Origin: Roseobacter cerasinus
GTDB lineage: Bacteria; Pseudomonadota; Alphaproteobacteria; Rhodobacterales; Rhodobacteraceae
Assembly: GCF_009811755.1 (NCBI RefSeq)
Contig: NZ_BLIV01000001.1
Span: forward strand, 124,001-188,000
Reading direction: 5' to 3'
Length of the DNA: 64,000 bases
In this document: positions 53,168 to 61,400 of the stretch, one piece after another
How positions within the stretch are numbered: the stretch's first letter is position 1
How the letters are laid out: each line of letters begins with the position of its first letter
Program-made: the position numbers and the translations under genes
The notes under the pieces: generated by a model
The model's input: the letters and a program-made list of their open reading frames with translations, nothing else
What the model was told of the DNA's origin: nothing
The model's database searches: none

Positions 53168-54019
53168 ATGCGCGATCTCAACGCCCTCGAAAGCTTTGTC
53201 GCTGCCGCCGAGACCCTGAATTTCTCGACCGTGGCAGGCAGGCGGAACACCGTTCAATCCGCAATCAGCGCCCATATCCGCAAGCTGGAGCAGGAGCTGG
53301 GCTGCGCCCTCTTTGATCGCGGACGCGGCAAGCCCATGTCGCTGACGCCTGAGGGTGAGGCCTTTGTGGTTTATGCCCGTCGGATCCTCGGCCTTTCGGA
53401 TGAGGCGGTGAAGGCCCTGCGCGGGGCGCGTACGTTGCACCGGATCAGACTGGGCACAACCGTGACACTGGCGATGTCGGTGGTCACGCAGGCGCTGCGC
53501 AGCTTTGCCGCGCAGACGCCGGACGTGCAAATCCATATTCAATGTGAGCGCAGTGATGCCTTGCTCGCCTTGCTGGATGCGGGCGAGATCGACCTTGCTT
53601 TCATGATGGATCAGGGGCGCCGCCCCGGGCGCGAATTCGTCGAATCCAACGCGCTGGTCTGGGCAGGCATTGAGGAGGTCGATCTGCCGGACACGCAGGA
53701 TGTGCCGCTGGTCTTTCTCACCGACGGTCGCGACTTGCGTAGCTATGCCTTTGAAGCCTTGGATGGCGCGGGCCGCACAGGTTATCTTGCACATCTCAGC
53801 CCGCACCCGATTGGGGTGCGGGCCTTTGTACTGGCCGGTCTGGCCGTGACGGTGATGCCCGCTGTGGCGGTCGGCCCGCCGCTCTGCAATCTGGGGCCGC
53901 GTCTGGGGCTGCCAGCGCTGAAAAGCATTGGCCTGTCGCTCTACCGCGATCCAAGCCGGTCAGGGCCGGAGATCACCCGCTTTGCTGCGGCCCTGCAGGA
54001 TCACCTGCGCGCGCCCTGA
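53168..54019 (+). CDS. LysR-family transcriptional regulator
   Basis: The 283-residue protein has the LysR winged helix (LNALESFVAAAETLNFSTVA; NTVQSAISAHIRKLEQELG) and a substrate-binding domain (about 90-283) with IRLGTTVTLAMSVVTQALR. It is divergent from the TSUP transporter and overlaps the convergent glycerate kinase gene by 19 bases at its end. The ligand is unknown; a sulfonate or organic anion is plausible from the neighbour. Confidence 0.92.
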   Translation: MRDLNALESFVAAAETLNFSTVAGRRNTVQSAISAHIRKLEQELGCALFDRGRGKPMSLTPEGEAFVVYARRILGLSDEAVKALRGARTLHRIRLGTTVTLAMSVVTQALRSFAAQTPDVQIHIQCERSDALLALLDAGEIDLAFMMDQGRRPGREFVESNALVWAGIEEVDLPDTQDVPLVFLTDGRDLRSYAFEALDGAGRTGYLAHLSPHPIGVRAFVLAGLAVTVMPAVAVGPPLCNLGPRLGLPALKSIGLSLYRDPSRSGPEITRFAAALQDHLRAP

Positions 54020-55188
54020 GCCACCGCCGGGCGATCTGCCAGCCGCCAGCCCACAATCATCATGCGCATGGCGTCCTCAGCTGCACGGCGCAGCAGCTTT
54101 TCGCCCTTGTCGATGGCCTCATCCAGCGAACAGGGCCGCTTGATGATGGAGGCGAAGGCATCGATCCCGTTGTCCAGTGTCTCGCGCACGCCTTTGCCGA
54201 TGGTTCCAGCCAGCGCAATGGTCTGGATGCCGCGCTCCTGCGCGCGACGGGCCACTTCGCAGGGCACCTTGCCATAGGGTGACTGCCCGTCGAGCGACCC
54301 TTCGGCGGTGATCACCAGATCGGCCTGCTCGAGCATCTGATCAAAGTTCAGATATTGCATCACGATGTCAAAGCGCGGGTGCAGCGTGGCCCCGGCAAAG
54401 GCAACCAGCCCGGTGCCCAACCCTCCCGAGGCACCGGAGCCGTTCGCCTTACCCAGCCGCAAGCCCATCTGCCGGTGGATCAGGGCGGCATAGCGTTCAA
54501 GGCCCGCCTCCAGCTCCGCGACCTGCTCCGGGCTCGCGCCTTTCTGCGGGCCAAAAACACGGGCAACCCCTTTGGGGCCGAGCAGAACGTTGTGCCAGTT
54601 TACGGCCACGTCAATCGAGACATGGGCCAACCGCGGATCCAGCTCGCTGGTGTCGATATCTGCAAGACGTTTCAGTTCGTATCCGCCGAAGCCGATCTCC
54701 TGGCCCTCGGCGTCCAGCAGGCGCGCGCCAAGCGCCTGCGCCATGCCCGCGCCGCCATCGTTGATACCGCTGTCACCGCAGCCCACAAGGATCCGGTCTG
54801 CGCCATGATCGAGAGCGCGCAAGATCAACTCGCCCACGCCATAGCTTGTCGTGCGTCCCGGATCGCGCATGGATTTTGGCACAAGGCTCAGGCCCGCAGC
54901 GGCGGCCATCTCCAACACCGCGGTTCGGCGCCAGGACCCGCCCATGATGCCAAAAAAGGACGACACCGGCTGGCCTACTGGCCCCGTCACCGTCGCCTCG
55001 TGCAGGTGCCCGCCGGTGGCGTTCACAAGCGCTTGAGTGAAGCCTTCGCCGCCATCGACCATCGGTGCCTCCAGCACCTCTGCCGAGGGCAGTGCCGCGC
55101 GCACGCCCGCGCTGATGGCTTGGGTCACGTCATCGACGGACAGGGACTCCTTGAAGCCGGAGGGTGCTATCAGAATGGTGAAAGTCAT
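54001..55188 (-). CDS. glxK: Glycerate 2-kinase (GlxK type)
   Basis: The 395-residue protein belongs to glycerate kinase type 1, which phosphorylates D-glycerate to 2-phosphoglycerate. Characteristic pieces are LIAPSGFKESLSVDDVTQAI, PMVDGGEGFTQALV, GCGDSGINDGGAGMAQALG and TAEGSLDGQSPYGKVP. RBS AAGGAGATAGAG precedes the ATG. It lies downstream of an SLC13 transporter gene on the same strand, 96 bases apart, suggesting joint use in glycerate or dicarboxylate metabolism. Symbol assigned by family resemblance. Confidence 0.92.
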   Translation of the reverse strand: MTFTILIAPSGFKESLSVDDVTQAISAGVRAALPSAEVLEAPMVDGGEGFTQALVNATGGHLHEATVTGPVGQPVSSFFGIMGGSWRRTAVLEMAAAAGLSLVPKSMRDPGRTTSYGVGELILRALDHGADRILVGCGDSGINDGGAGMAQALGARLLDAEGQEIGFGGYELKRLADIDTSELDPRLAHVSIDVAVNWHNVLLGPKGVARVFGPQKGASPEQVAELEAGLERYAALIHRQMGLRLGKANGSGASGGLGTGLVAFAGATLHPRFDIVMQYLNFDQMLEQADLVITAEGSLDGQSPYGKVPCEVARRAQERGIQTIALAGTIGKGVRETLDNGIDAFASIIKRPCSLDEAIDKGEKLLRRAAEDAMRMMIVGWRLADRPAVAQGARR

Positions 55189-55284
55189 TTCTCTATCTCC
55201 TTGAATTTGCGTCTAAAAGAAGAACGGCGGGGAGATATTTTTATTCCGCGCGACAGGTTATTTCTCCTGCTTCCGGAGCACTTT

Positions 55285-56943
55285 TCAGCGCAGGCCGAGC
55301 ACGTCGGTCAGCCTGTGCAACCCGCGTTGCGCATCTTGTCCAGCCGCGTCAATTTCCGCCCCCAGCCAGCGGATCACGCGTGGCTGATCGCGGTCCGACG
55401 ACTGGGAAAGTGCAGCACCACGTTGCCCGGTTAGGGCCGGGCGTGCGACCGGGCGCAGAACGGCACGAGGCACCGGCTCCGAGAGTTCAACCTTCTGTAT
55501 GACGGCAAACGCGGGGTCGGTCGGGCGTTGCAGTTGCATGGGCCAAAGCGTGATCGCAACGCAGAAAAGCGGCACCACAACCGCAGGCATCAGCGGTACA
55601 GCGAGACGGACGAGATCGCGCTGCGAGAAGGTCGGCATATCGAGAGCGCCATAGATCGCGACCGGTTTGGCGCTGGCCATCATTGTCTGGCAGAAGCCGG
55701 TGCCCATGACCGCAACCAGCACAATCAGCGCCGGATCGTGCCCGAAGGCAGCAATCGGCAAGGCCACGGCGGGGATCAACACCGCCGCCCGGGCGCTGCG
55801 CGAAGTGATCACCAGATGTGAGAGGACCGCGACGCCAGCCATAAAACCAACAGCCACCGCCTGGCTGCGCGCCAAGTCTTCCGGCAGCACGGCGAGCATG
55901 CCCTCTGCGAGCCACCGATCCGCGCCGCTTGTGATCATCGCCTCGGCAATCACAATTGTGGCCGTGAGATAGAGGATCAGTTCCACATCGACGTCGCGGA
56001 AAACCTCCTTGGTCTTGCGGTCGGTGAAGGGGCGCGACAGCAACAGTAACGCCCCTGCCAGGGTGATCACGACGATGGACATCCCGTGCAGGCTGGTCGT
56101 CGTCCACAACGCCAAAAGCGCCACGAGCATCAGCGCGAGGCGTCTCTGGCGGGTGGTAAGCGGGGCCCCGGGTTGGCGCAGCACCATCGGCATGTTGTGC
56201 AGGTCCGCAGGCACGAAGAGCCACAAGATCAGCGCCGTGGCCAGCAGGCAACACACCAGCGACACCGGCAGCCCCAGCATCAGCCACTCCAGATAGCCGA
56301 TCCTGGGTCCACCTGCGCTGGCAATGGCGTCAACCGCGATCAGATGCGCGCCTGCGCCCAGCAAGGAGCCTCCGGCGGACAGCAAGATCACCGTGGGGAA
56401 CAGCAGAGCGAGAGGGCGCCGCAGACGTGGGTCGGGCAGCTGTGCCGCCAGGGCCAGAAACACTGGCAGCAGAAGGGCTGCGCGCCCGGAGGTAGAAGGG
56501 ATGAAAAATGCTGTGGCCGCAATCAGGACAGTCAATACGTAGCTGAGCGCCGCAAAGCTGCGCACGCGGGTCAGGGCACGGGCCACCAGATGCTCCATCA
56601 GCCCGCTGGATTTCAGCACCGATGCAATCACGAAGGCCGCCATCAGCAACCACACCAACTCGCGCCCCAGCGCAGCAAAGAGCTGCTGCTCGTGCAGCGT
56701 GCCGGTCAGCACAAGGGCAAGCGCTGCGGCCAAGGCGACGAGCGCATCCGGCAGCCGCGTCATGGTCCAGCCGATGACGGCCAGCGCGGTCACGGTCAGC
56801 GCGTGGCGCTCCTGCGCGTCAAGGGACTCCGGTAGCCAAAGCAGGCACGACGCCACAGCCAGCGCAATCGGCCCGGCCAGCAACTCAGATCTATGGAAGA
56901 CGTTGGCGGGGAAACACTTTAGGGGCAATGAGGGGCTGATCAT
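55285..56943 (-). CDS. SLC13 (DASS) family anion transporter
   Basis: The protein is 552 residues from MISPSLPLKCF (GGAAGGACACGCC before it); an ATG 15 bases upstream has no RBS. It has about eleven membrane helices, arranged as in divalent-anion:sodium symporters (FVIASVLKSSGLMEHLVARAL; FIPSTSGRAALLLPVFLALA; VLSHLVITSRSARAAVLIP). The C-terminal roughly 75 residues are a soluble tail not typical of the family. Substrate could be a dicarboxylate or glycerate, given the adjacent glycerate kinase; sulfate is also possible. Confidence 0.85.
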   Translation of the reverse strand: MISPSLPLKCFPANVFHRSELLAGPIALAVASCLLWLPESLDAQERHALTVTALAVIGWTMTRLPDALVALAAALALVLTGTLHEQQLFAALGRELVWLLMAAFVIASVLKSSGLMEHLVARALTRVRSFAALSYVLTVLIAATAFFIPSTSGRAALLLPVFLALAAQLPDPRLRRPLALLFPTVILLSAGGSLLGAGAHLIAVDAIASAGGPRIGYLEWLMLGLPVSLVCCLLATALILWLFVPADLHNMPMVLRQPGAPLTTRQRRLALMLVALLALWTTTSLHGMSIVVITLAGALLLLSRPFTDRKTKEVFRDVDVELILYLTATIVIAEAMITSGADRWLAEGMLAVLPEDLARSQAVAVGFMAGVAVLSHLVITSRSARAAVLIPAVALPIAAFGHDPALIVLVAVMGTGFCQTMMASAKPVAIYGALDMPTFSQRDLVRLAVPLMPAVVVPLFCVAITLWPMQLQRPTDPAFAVIQKVELSEPVPRAVLRPVARPALTGQRGAALSQSSDRDQPRVIRWLGAEIDAAGQDAQRGLHRLTDVLGLR

Positions 56944-57069
56944 GGCGTGTCCTTCCAACTGTGGGGCGCATGGGAAGGAGAACGTGGGCGCGCCGTGGTT
57001 ATTCCGCCCATGATGTCACAAAACTGACATATGGGCACAAAACCGCGTGGTGATGATGTGGCGAAAAGG

Positions 57070-58491
57070 TCAGTCCAGAAGCGCGGGCGCGCTGTTGGCC
57101 GGTGCCGCACAGATGGGTGCAAACTGCACCAGCCCGGCCCCAAAGACGTCATCTGGCCCGGCCTCGCCCAGATCGAGCGCAGTGTCTTGCAGGAAAGCTT
57201 TGACCTCAGCTGCTGCCAGCTCGGGCCGCGCCGACATCAGCATGGCCGCCGCCGCTGTCACGAAGGGGGCGGCAAAGGACGTCCCGGTCTTGGTCCGCAC
57301 CCCGCGAATGGAGGCAGCGGTCCAGACCTCGACGCCGGGGGCTGCCAGATCCACATGCGGCCCGCGCCCCGCCCGCCGGTAGATCCGCCCTGAGCCATCC
57401 ACCGCCGTGACCGTCAGCACCGGCGCGTAGCCGCCCGGAAAGACTGGCGCCGCGCGCGGCCCGTCATTGCCAGCCGCAGCCACGATCAGGATCCGTTCCT
57501 CGGTCAACCGCTCCACCATCTGCTCCAGCAGCACGTTATGCGGACCCGCCAGGCTCATGTTGATGATATTGACCTCGGCCTCGGCCAGCCGGTCCATCGC
57601 CTGCACCAGGCTGAACACATCGCTGCGCTCATCCCGGCCCGCGCGGTGAAAGGCATCCACGGCCAGCAGATCCGCCTGTGGCAGCAGCCCATGCGCCCGC
57701 CCTGTCCGCGACCCGATCAGGATGGCGGCCACGGCCGTGCCATGCTGCGCGCCGGATGGTGTGCGCTCCTGCCCGTCGATCTCAAGAACCGTCAGGCGCC
57801 CGCCGTCGAACGCTTCGTGCTCCGGGTTGATCCCGGTATCGATCAGCCCGATGCGGGCGGTGATCTGGTGGCAGGCACCCTGCTCCGCCACTGGCGGGAC
57901 CCAGCCGACCTGGTCGAAGAAGGCGCAATGCAGGCCGGTGCAGGCCGGTACGATCCCCTGATTGCTGCGATAGAAATGATTGAAATCCGCCGCCTGTCCC
58001 GAGGGCAACTGCCGAATATTGGCCAAGGCCGTTTCCAGCGTCGTGCCCGTCGGGACCCGCAAACGACGCAGGGTGCTGCCCGCTGCGGCAATCTGCACTT
58101 CGCCCAGAACCTCGTATCCCGCTGCCGTCAGTGCCGCCAGATCCGCAGCCGAAAGATCGAGGACCACGATCTCATTCGCTGCCCGTGTGGCAAGGGGTTG
58201 CGGCTGCGGTGCGGGCGCGGCAGGGGCCGGTGACGGGCGGCCAAAGAGCCGATCCAGAAAGCTGCCCTCGCCGCCTGATCGGGGCCCGCGCCCGTTGCCC
58301 CGGCCATCATCATCGTCGTCATCATCATCATCATCGTCATCGCGGTCACTATCACTGTCGCTATCGCTGTCACTGTCCCCATCGTCGTCGTCGGCCCAGG
58401 CAGCGGTGACAAACGGGCCTTCCGGCCAGGCGGCTGGCACCGCCAGAACCATCATCAGGGACAGAATGATATGAAACGGCAGACCTTGCAC
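57070..58491 (-). CDS. S8 (subtilisin-like) serine protease with acidic run
   Basis: The 473-residue protein starts with a signal peptide (residues about 1-33) followed by an Asp/Ser tract (about 34-62), a Pro-rich linker and a small domain (about 105-175, inhibitor-like prodomain). The catalytic triad is Asp218 (GLIDTGINPEH), His250 (SGAQHGTAVAA) and Ser405 (GTSFAAPF), with oxyanion Asn342 (AAAGNDG). It should act in the periplasm or outside the cell. The acidic tract may bind calcium. It is divergent from an ECF sigma/anti-sigma pair. Confidence 0.9.
   Translation of the reverse strand: MQGLPFHIILSLMMVLAVPAAWPEGPFVTAAWADDDDGDSDSDSDSDSDRDDDDDDDDDDDDGRGNGRGPRSGGEGSFLDRLFGRPSPAPAAPAPQPQPLATRAANEIVVLDLSAADLAALTAAGYEVLGEVQIAAAGSTLRRLRVPTGTTLETALANIRQLPSGQAADFNHFYRSNQGIVPACTGLHCAFFDQVGWVPPVAEQGACHQITARIGLIDTGINPEHEAFDGGRLTVLEIDGQERTPSGAQHGTAVAAILIGSRTGRAHGLLPQADLLAVDAFHRAGRDERSDVFSLVQAMDRLAEAEVNIINMSLAGPHNVLLEQMVERLTEERILIVAAAGNDGPRAAPVFPGGYAPVLTVTAVDGSGRIYRRAGRGPHVDLAAPGVEVWTAASIRGVRTKTGTSFAAPFVTAAAAMLMSARPELAAAEVKAFLQDTALDLGEAGPDDVFGAGLVQFAPICAAPANSAPALLD
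58305..58394. repeat. Low-complexity GAT/GAC-rich tract in the protease gene
   Basis: Ninety bases of near-repeated trinucleotides (ATC/GTC on the plus strand) encode the Asp/Ser run. Such tracts slip easily; all changes by three bases keep the frame. Confidence 0.9.
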
Positions 58492-58637
58492 AGGTGACCC
58501 TCCAGTTCAGCTACATTTTGCACGATCCCTGGCCAGATTGCGACGTGTTGTTGCGCCTCGGCGGGGGATTGCCATATTGGTAACGCAGGCAGCCCGCCGT
58601 CTATTCCACCCCGTTTTGCGAAAGTGCTCACACAGAG

Positions 58638-59168
58638 ATGTCAGACCAGTTTGCAGACGACATCATCGCCTTCCTGCCCAACCTGAGGCGGTTCGCGATC
58701 TCGCTTTGCCGGTCGCCGGATACGGCGGATGACTTGGTGCAGATCACGGTGGAGCGGGCCTTTGCAGCGCGGCACCAGTTCACTCCGGACACGCGGCTCG
58801 ATGCCTGGCTGTTTCGCATACTGCGCAACGCCTGGATCGACATGACCCGCCGCACCAAGACCCGAGGGACGCAGATTGACATTGACGACGCCCCCGAGGC
58901 CAAGACCGTTGACGGCACCCAGGTGACGGAGACCAGTCTGATGCTGACCGCCGCAAAACAGGCGATTGATACGCTGCCCGAAGAGCAACGCGATGTCATT
59001 CTCCTTATCTGTGCGGAAGAGCTGAGCTACAAGGAAGCCTCCGAGGTGTTGGGCACCCCCATCGGGACGGTGATGAGCCGGCTGTCGCGCGCCCGACTGG
59101 CCATTGCAAAAAAACTGGGAATAAACCCCAAACCGGCCCGTTCTTCAGGCAGTCAAGGAGACAGCTGA
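58638..59168 (+). CDS. ECF RNA polymerase sigma factor
   Basis: The 176-residue protein has region 2 (FLPNLRRFAISLCRSPDTADDLVQITVERAF; WLFRILRNAWIDMTRR) and region 4 (AIDTLPEEQRDVILLICAEELSYKEASEVLGTPIGTVMSRLSRAR), split by a short linker, with no region 1 or 3. It directs RNA polymerase to a small stress regulon. The anti-sigma gene starts one base after its stop, so the two are translationally coupled. It diverges from the S8 protease, a likely target. Confidence 0.95.
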   Translation: MSDQFADDIIAFLPNLRRFAISLCRSPDTADDLVQITVERAFAARHQFTPDTRLDAWLFRILRNAWIDMTRRTKTRGTQIDIDDAPEAKTVDGTQVTETSLMLTAAKQAIDTLPEEQRDVILLICAEELSYKEASEVLGTPIGTVMSRLSRARLAIAKKLGINPKPARSSGSQGDS

Positions 59169-59169
59169 G

Positions 59170-59940
59170 ATGCAACATCCTGAATTCACTGATGAAGAGC
59201 TGATGGCTTATGCCGACGGCGAACTGGCCGAAGACCGCGCCACCGATCTGGATCTGGCGCTCGCGGCGGAGTCCGATCTGGCGGAGCGATTGGCGCTTTT
59301 TGTCGACACGCGCATGTTGTCGAAAGAAGCGCTGGAACCAATGCTGGCCGAGCCTGTGCCGGAGCATCTGGTCGCTCAGGTGCAGGCCTTGGCTGCAGCC
59401 GGCCAGACGCCAGACGCGCCAACCGGCGAGACGGTTGTCGCCTTTCCAGACAAGCGCGCCGCGCCTGCCGCACCGCCGCTGTGGAAGCTGCCTCTTGCCG
59501 CAACGCTGGCGCTGGCTGTTGGTCTGGGGGCGGGGCTCAGCCTCGCTCCGACCGGAGAGACCGGAGGCGTCGGTCTGCAGATCGCAACGCTGACGGACCC
59601 GCAGATTATCGACGCGCTGCATACGGTTGCGTCTGGCGATGACCTGCTTTTGCAGGATGGCAGCCGGATTGCACCCGTGGCCACCTTCATGGACGGCAGC
59701 CAGGCCCTGTGCCGTGAGTTTGAGCTGGACCGCACGGATGGGCTAACCGTCGTCTCGGTGGCCTGTCACCGCAGCGGTGGGTGGGATGTGCAGATGGCGG
59801 TTGCGAGCGCCGCCGCGACCGAAACTGGCTACGCACCCGCCTCCTCACTTGAAATTCTCGACGCCTATCTGGCAGCGAATGAGGCGGGCCCACCGCTGGA
59901 TCTGCAGGCTGAGGCAGAGGCGCTGCAATCGCTGCGCTGA
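59170..59940 (+). CDS. Membrane anti-sigma factor
   Basis: The 256-residue protein has an N-terminal cytoplasmic anti-sigma helical domain (FTDEELMAYADGELAEDRA, about residues 5-80), one membrane helix (LPLAATLALAVGLGAGLSL, about 107-125) and a periplasmic domain (about 140-256) with two cysteines (ALCREFELD; SVACHRSGGW). It lacks the His-x3-Cys-x2-Cys zinc motif. It should hold the ECF sigma factor at the membrane. It ends at a clear intrinsic terminator. Confidence 0.88.
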   Translation: MQHPEFTDEELMAYADGELAEDRATDLDLALAAESDLAERLALFVDTRMLSKEALEPMLAEPVPEHLVAQVQALAAAGQTPDAPTGETVVAFPDKRAAPAAPPLWKLPLAATLALAVGLGAGLSLAPTGETGGVGLQIATLTDPQIIDALHTVASGDDLLLQDGSRIAPVATFMDGSQALCREFELDRTDGLTVVSVACHRSGGWDVQMAVASAAATETGYAPASSLEILDAYLAANEAGPPLDLQAEAEALQSLR

Positions 59941-59968
59941 TCCTTTTCAACAGATCTGACGCATCTGA

Positions 59969-60004
59969 AAATCCCGCCAGTTTGGGCGGGATTTTTCTTT
60001 TTTT
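59969..60004 (+). terminator. Intrinsic terminator after the anti-sigma gene
   Basis: AAATCCCGCC and GGCGGGATTT form a perfect 10-bp stem with a 6-base loop, followed by a T-rich tract to 60004. It is the cleanest rho-independent terminator on the plus strand in the window. Confidence 0.9.
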
Positions 60005-60131
60005 GAAAACGACTTACGCCGTTCATCTACAGTTCATTTTCCTTTACGGGATCGTTCATCCGATCAACAGGATACCGATATCCAAGCTGCCTAGATTGAG
60101 GATCAGACGCACCAAGACAAAGGAAAATGAC

Positions 60132-61235
60132 ATGACCCTGCACACTGCAAAACCCGACGTGACCCTGCTGCATCTGAACGCCAAATGGGCCTTCACCACC
60201 CGGCGGGTGGACCACGATGATGTGGCGGGCCTGAACCCGGCTGTCGAACATGGGGTCGCGGGCGATCTGGTTCTATGCGAGATCATCGAGATCAACCAGC
60301 ACCAGAAAATTCAGCTGGCCCGTGGCCGGGCCTCCACCAGCTATCTCGGCGACAAGGTGGTGCTGTGCATTGGCGACCGCTATGCGCCGGATCAGTTTGA
60401 AGGGGCTGCGCGCATCACCTCCGAAGGGGCAGATCTGCTGGCCGGTGGCGGCGTTGTCGGCACGATGGAGCACGCCCATGCCCGTATGCTGGAGCCCACC
60501 AGGCTGCGCCCCATCGCGCTGCTGACCGACCGCGATGGCGAGGTTATCAACATTGCGCGCTACAGCCTGCAGGCAAAGGCGATCCCCGAGCATGTGACCG
60601 TCATCGGTGTCTTCGGCGCCTCGATGAACGCGGGCAAGACCACGGCTGCGGTGAGCCTTGCGCATGGTCTGTCGCGGGCAGGCTTCAGCGTTGCGGGTAT
60701 CAAGGCCACCGGCACTGGGGCTTTCGGCGACTTCAACGCCTTTGAGGACGCGGGCGTCAGCGCCATGGACTTCACCGACGCCGGTATGCCCACCACCTAC
60801 CGGATGCCGATAGATCGTGTCGAACAGGGGTTCGAAACCCTCGTGGGCACTGCCGGGGCCAATGGCGCTGACATCGTCGTTGTGGAGATTGCCGACGGCG
60901 TCTTCCAGCAGGAAACTCAGGAGATTCTGGCCGGATCGCGCATTCGCGATCGTATGGATGCGATCCTCTTTGCCACGCCGGATGCGTTGGGGGCTGTCGG
61001 GGGTATGCGGGTGCTGGCGGACTACGGGCTGAGGCCGTTTGCCATCTCCGGCAAGCTGACGCAATCGCCGCTGGCGATGATGGAGGCGCGGATGGCGACC
61101 GGCGTTCCGCAATTGTCGCGCGAAGATCTCTGCACGCCTGAGGCGGTGATGGCTGTGGCCGGGCCAGTGCTGCGGCAGACCCGCAGCACCCCCACCAGGC
61201 CCCCGGCTGCACTCGAAAGCATGACCGCCGCTTGA
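60132..61235 (+). CDS. Uncharacterised P-loop NTPase
   Basis: The protein is 367 residues from MTLHTAKPDVTLLHLNAKWA (AAGGAAA before it). Residues about 1-150 are a beta-rich part with AKWAFTTRRVDHDDVAGL and GDRYAPDQFEG. A nucleotide-binding domain starts at about 155, with Walker A GASMNAGKTT (162-171) and switch-like GIKATGTGAFGDFNAFEDAG, VVVEIADGVFQQET and TPDALGAVGGMRVL, in the style of SIMIBI-class enzymes such as MobB or dethiobiotin synthetase. I know similar unassigned proteins but no function. It is transcribed alone between terminators. Confidence 0.75.
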   Translation: MTLHTAKPDVTLLHLNAKWAFTTRRVDHDDVAGLNPAVEHGVAGDLVLCEIIEINQHQKIQLARGRASTSYLGDKVVLCIGDRYAPDQFEGAARITSEGADLLAGGGVVGTMEHAHARMLEPTRLRPIALLTDRDGEVINIARYSLQAKAIPEHVTVIGVFGASMNAGKTTAAVSLAHGLSRAGFSVAGIKATGTGAFGDFNAFEDAGVSAMDFTDAGMPTTYRMPIDRVEQGFETLVGTAGANGADIVVVEIADGVFQQETQEILAGSRIRDRMDAILFATPDALGAVGGMRVLADYGLRPFAISGKLTQSPLAMMEARMATGVPQLSREDLCTPEAVMAVAGPVLRQTRSTPTRPPAALESMTAA

Positions 61236-61256
61236 ATGTAGCTGCCTCAATATTGC

Positions 61257-61289
61257 AACACGGGCCGCATAGAGCATGCGGCCCGTGTT
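61257..61289. terminator. Hairpin terminator after the P-loop NTPase gene
   Basis: AACACGGGCCGCAT (61257-61270) pairs perfectly over 14 bases with ATGCGGCCCGTGTT (61276-61289), with a 5-base loop; a short T-rich stretch follows. It separates the NTPase gene from the two-component system. Confidence 0.8.
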
Positions 61290-61400
61290 GTGCTGTTTCG
61301 GGCTGACCCGTAGGCCTGTGGCAGCAGCGCCGGGAATCTGCGATGAACCACGGCATGATCTCTCAGCCGCCCGGCGGTGCACCCTTCTGGAGTTGACCCT

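Noticed and set aside
58579-58603. ECF-type promoter (GGTAAC ... CGTCTA) before the sigma gene
   Set aside because: The elements look plausible but their spacing (13 bases) is shorter than usual for ECF promoters, so I did not annotate it.
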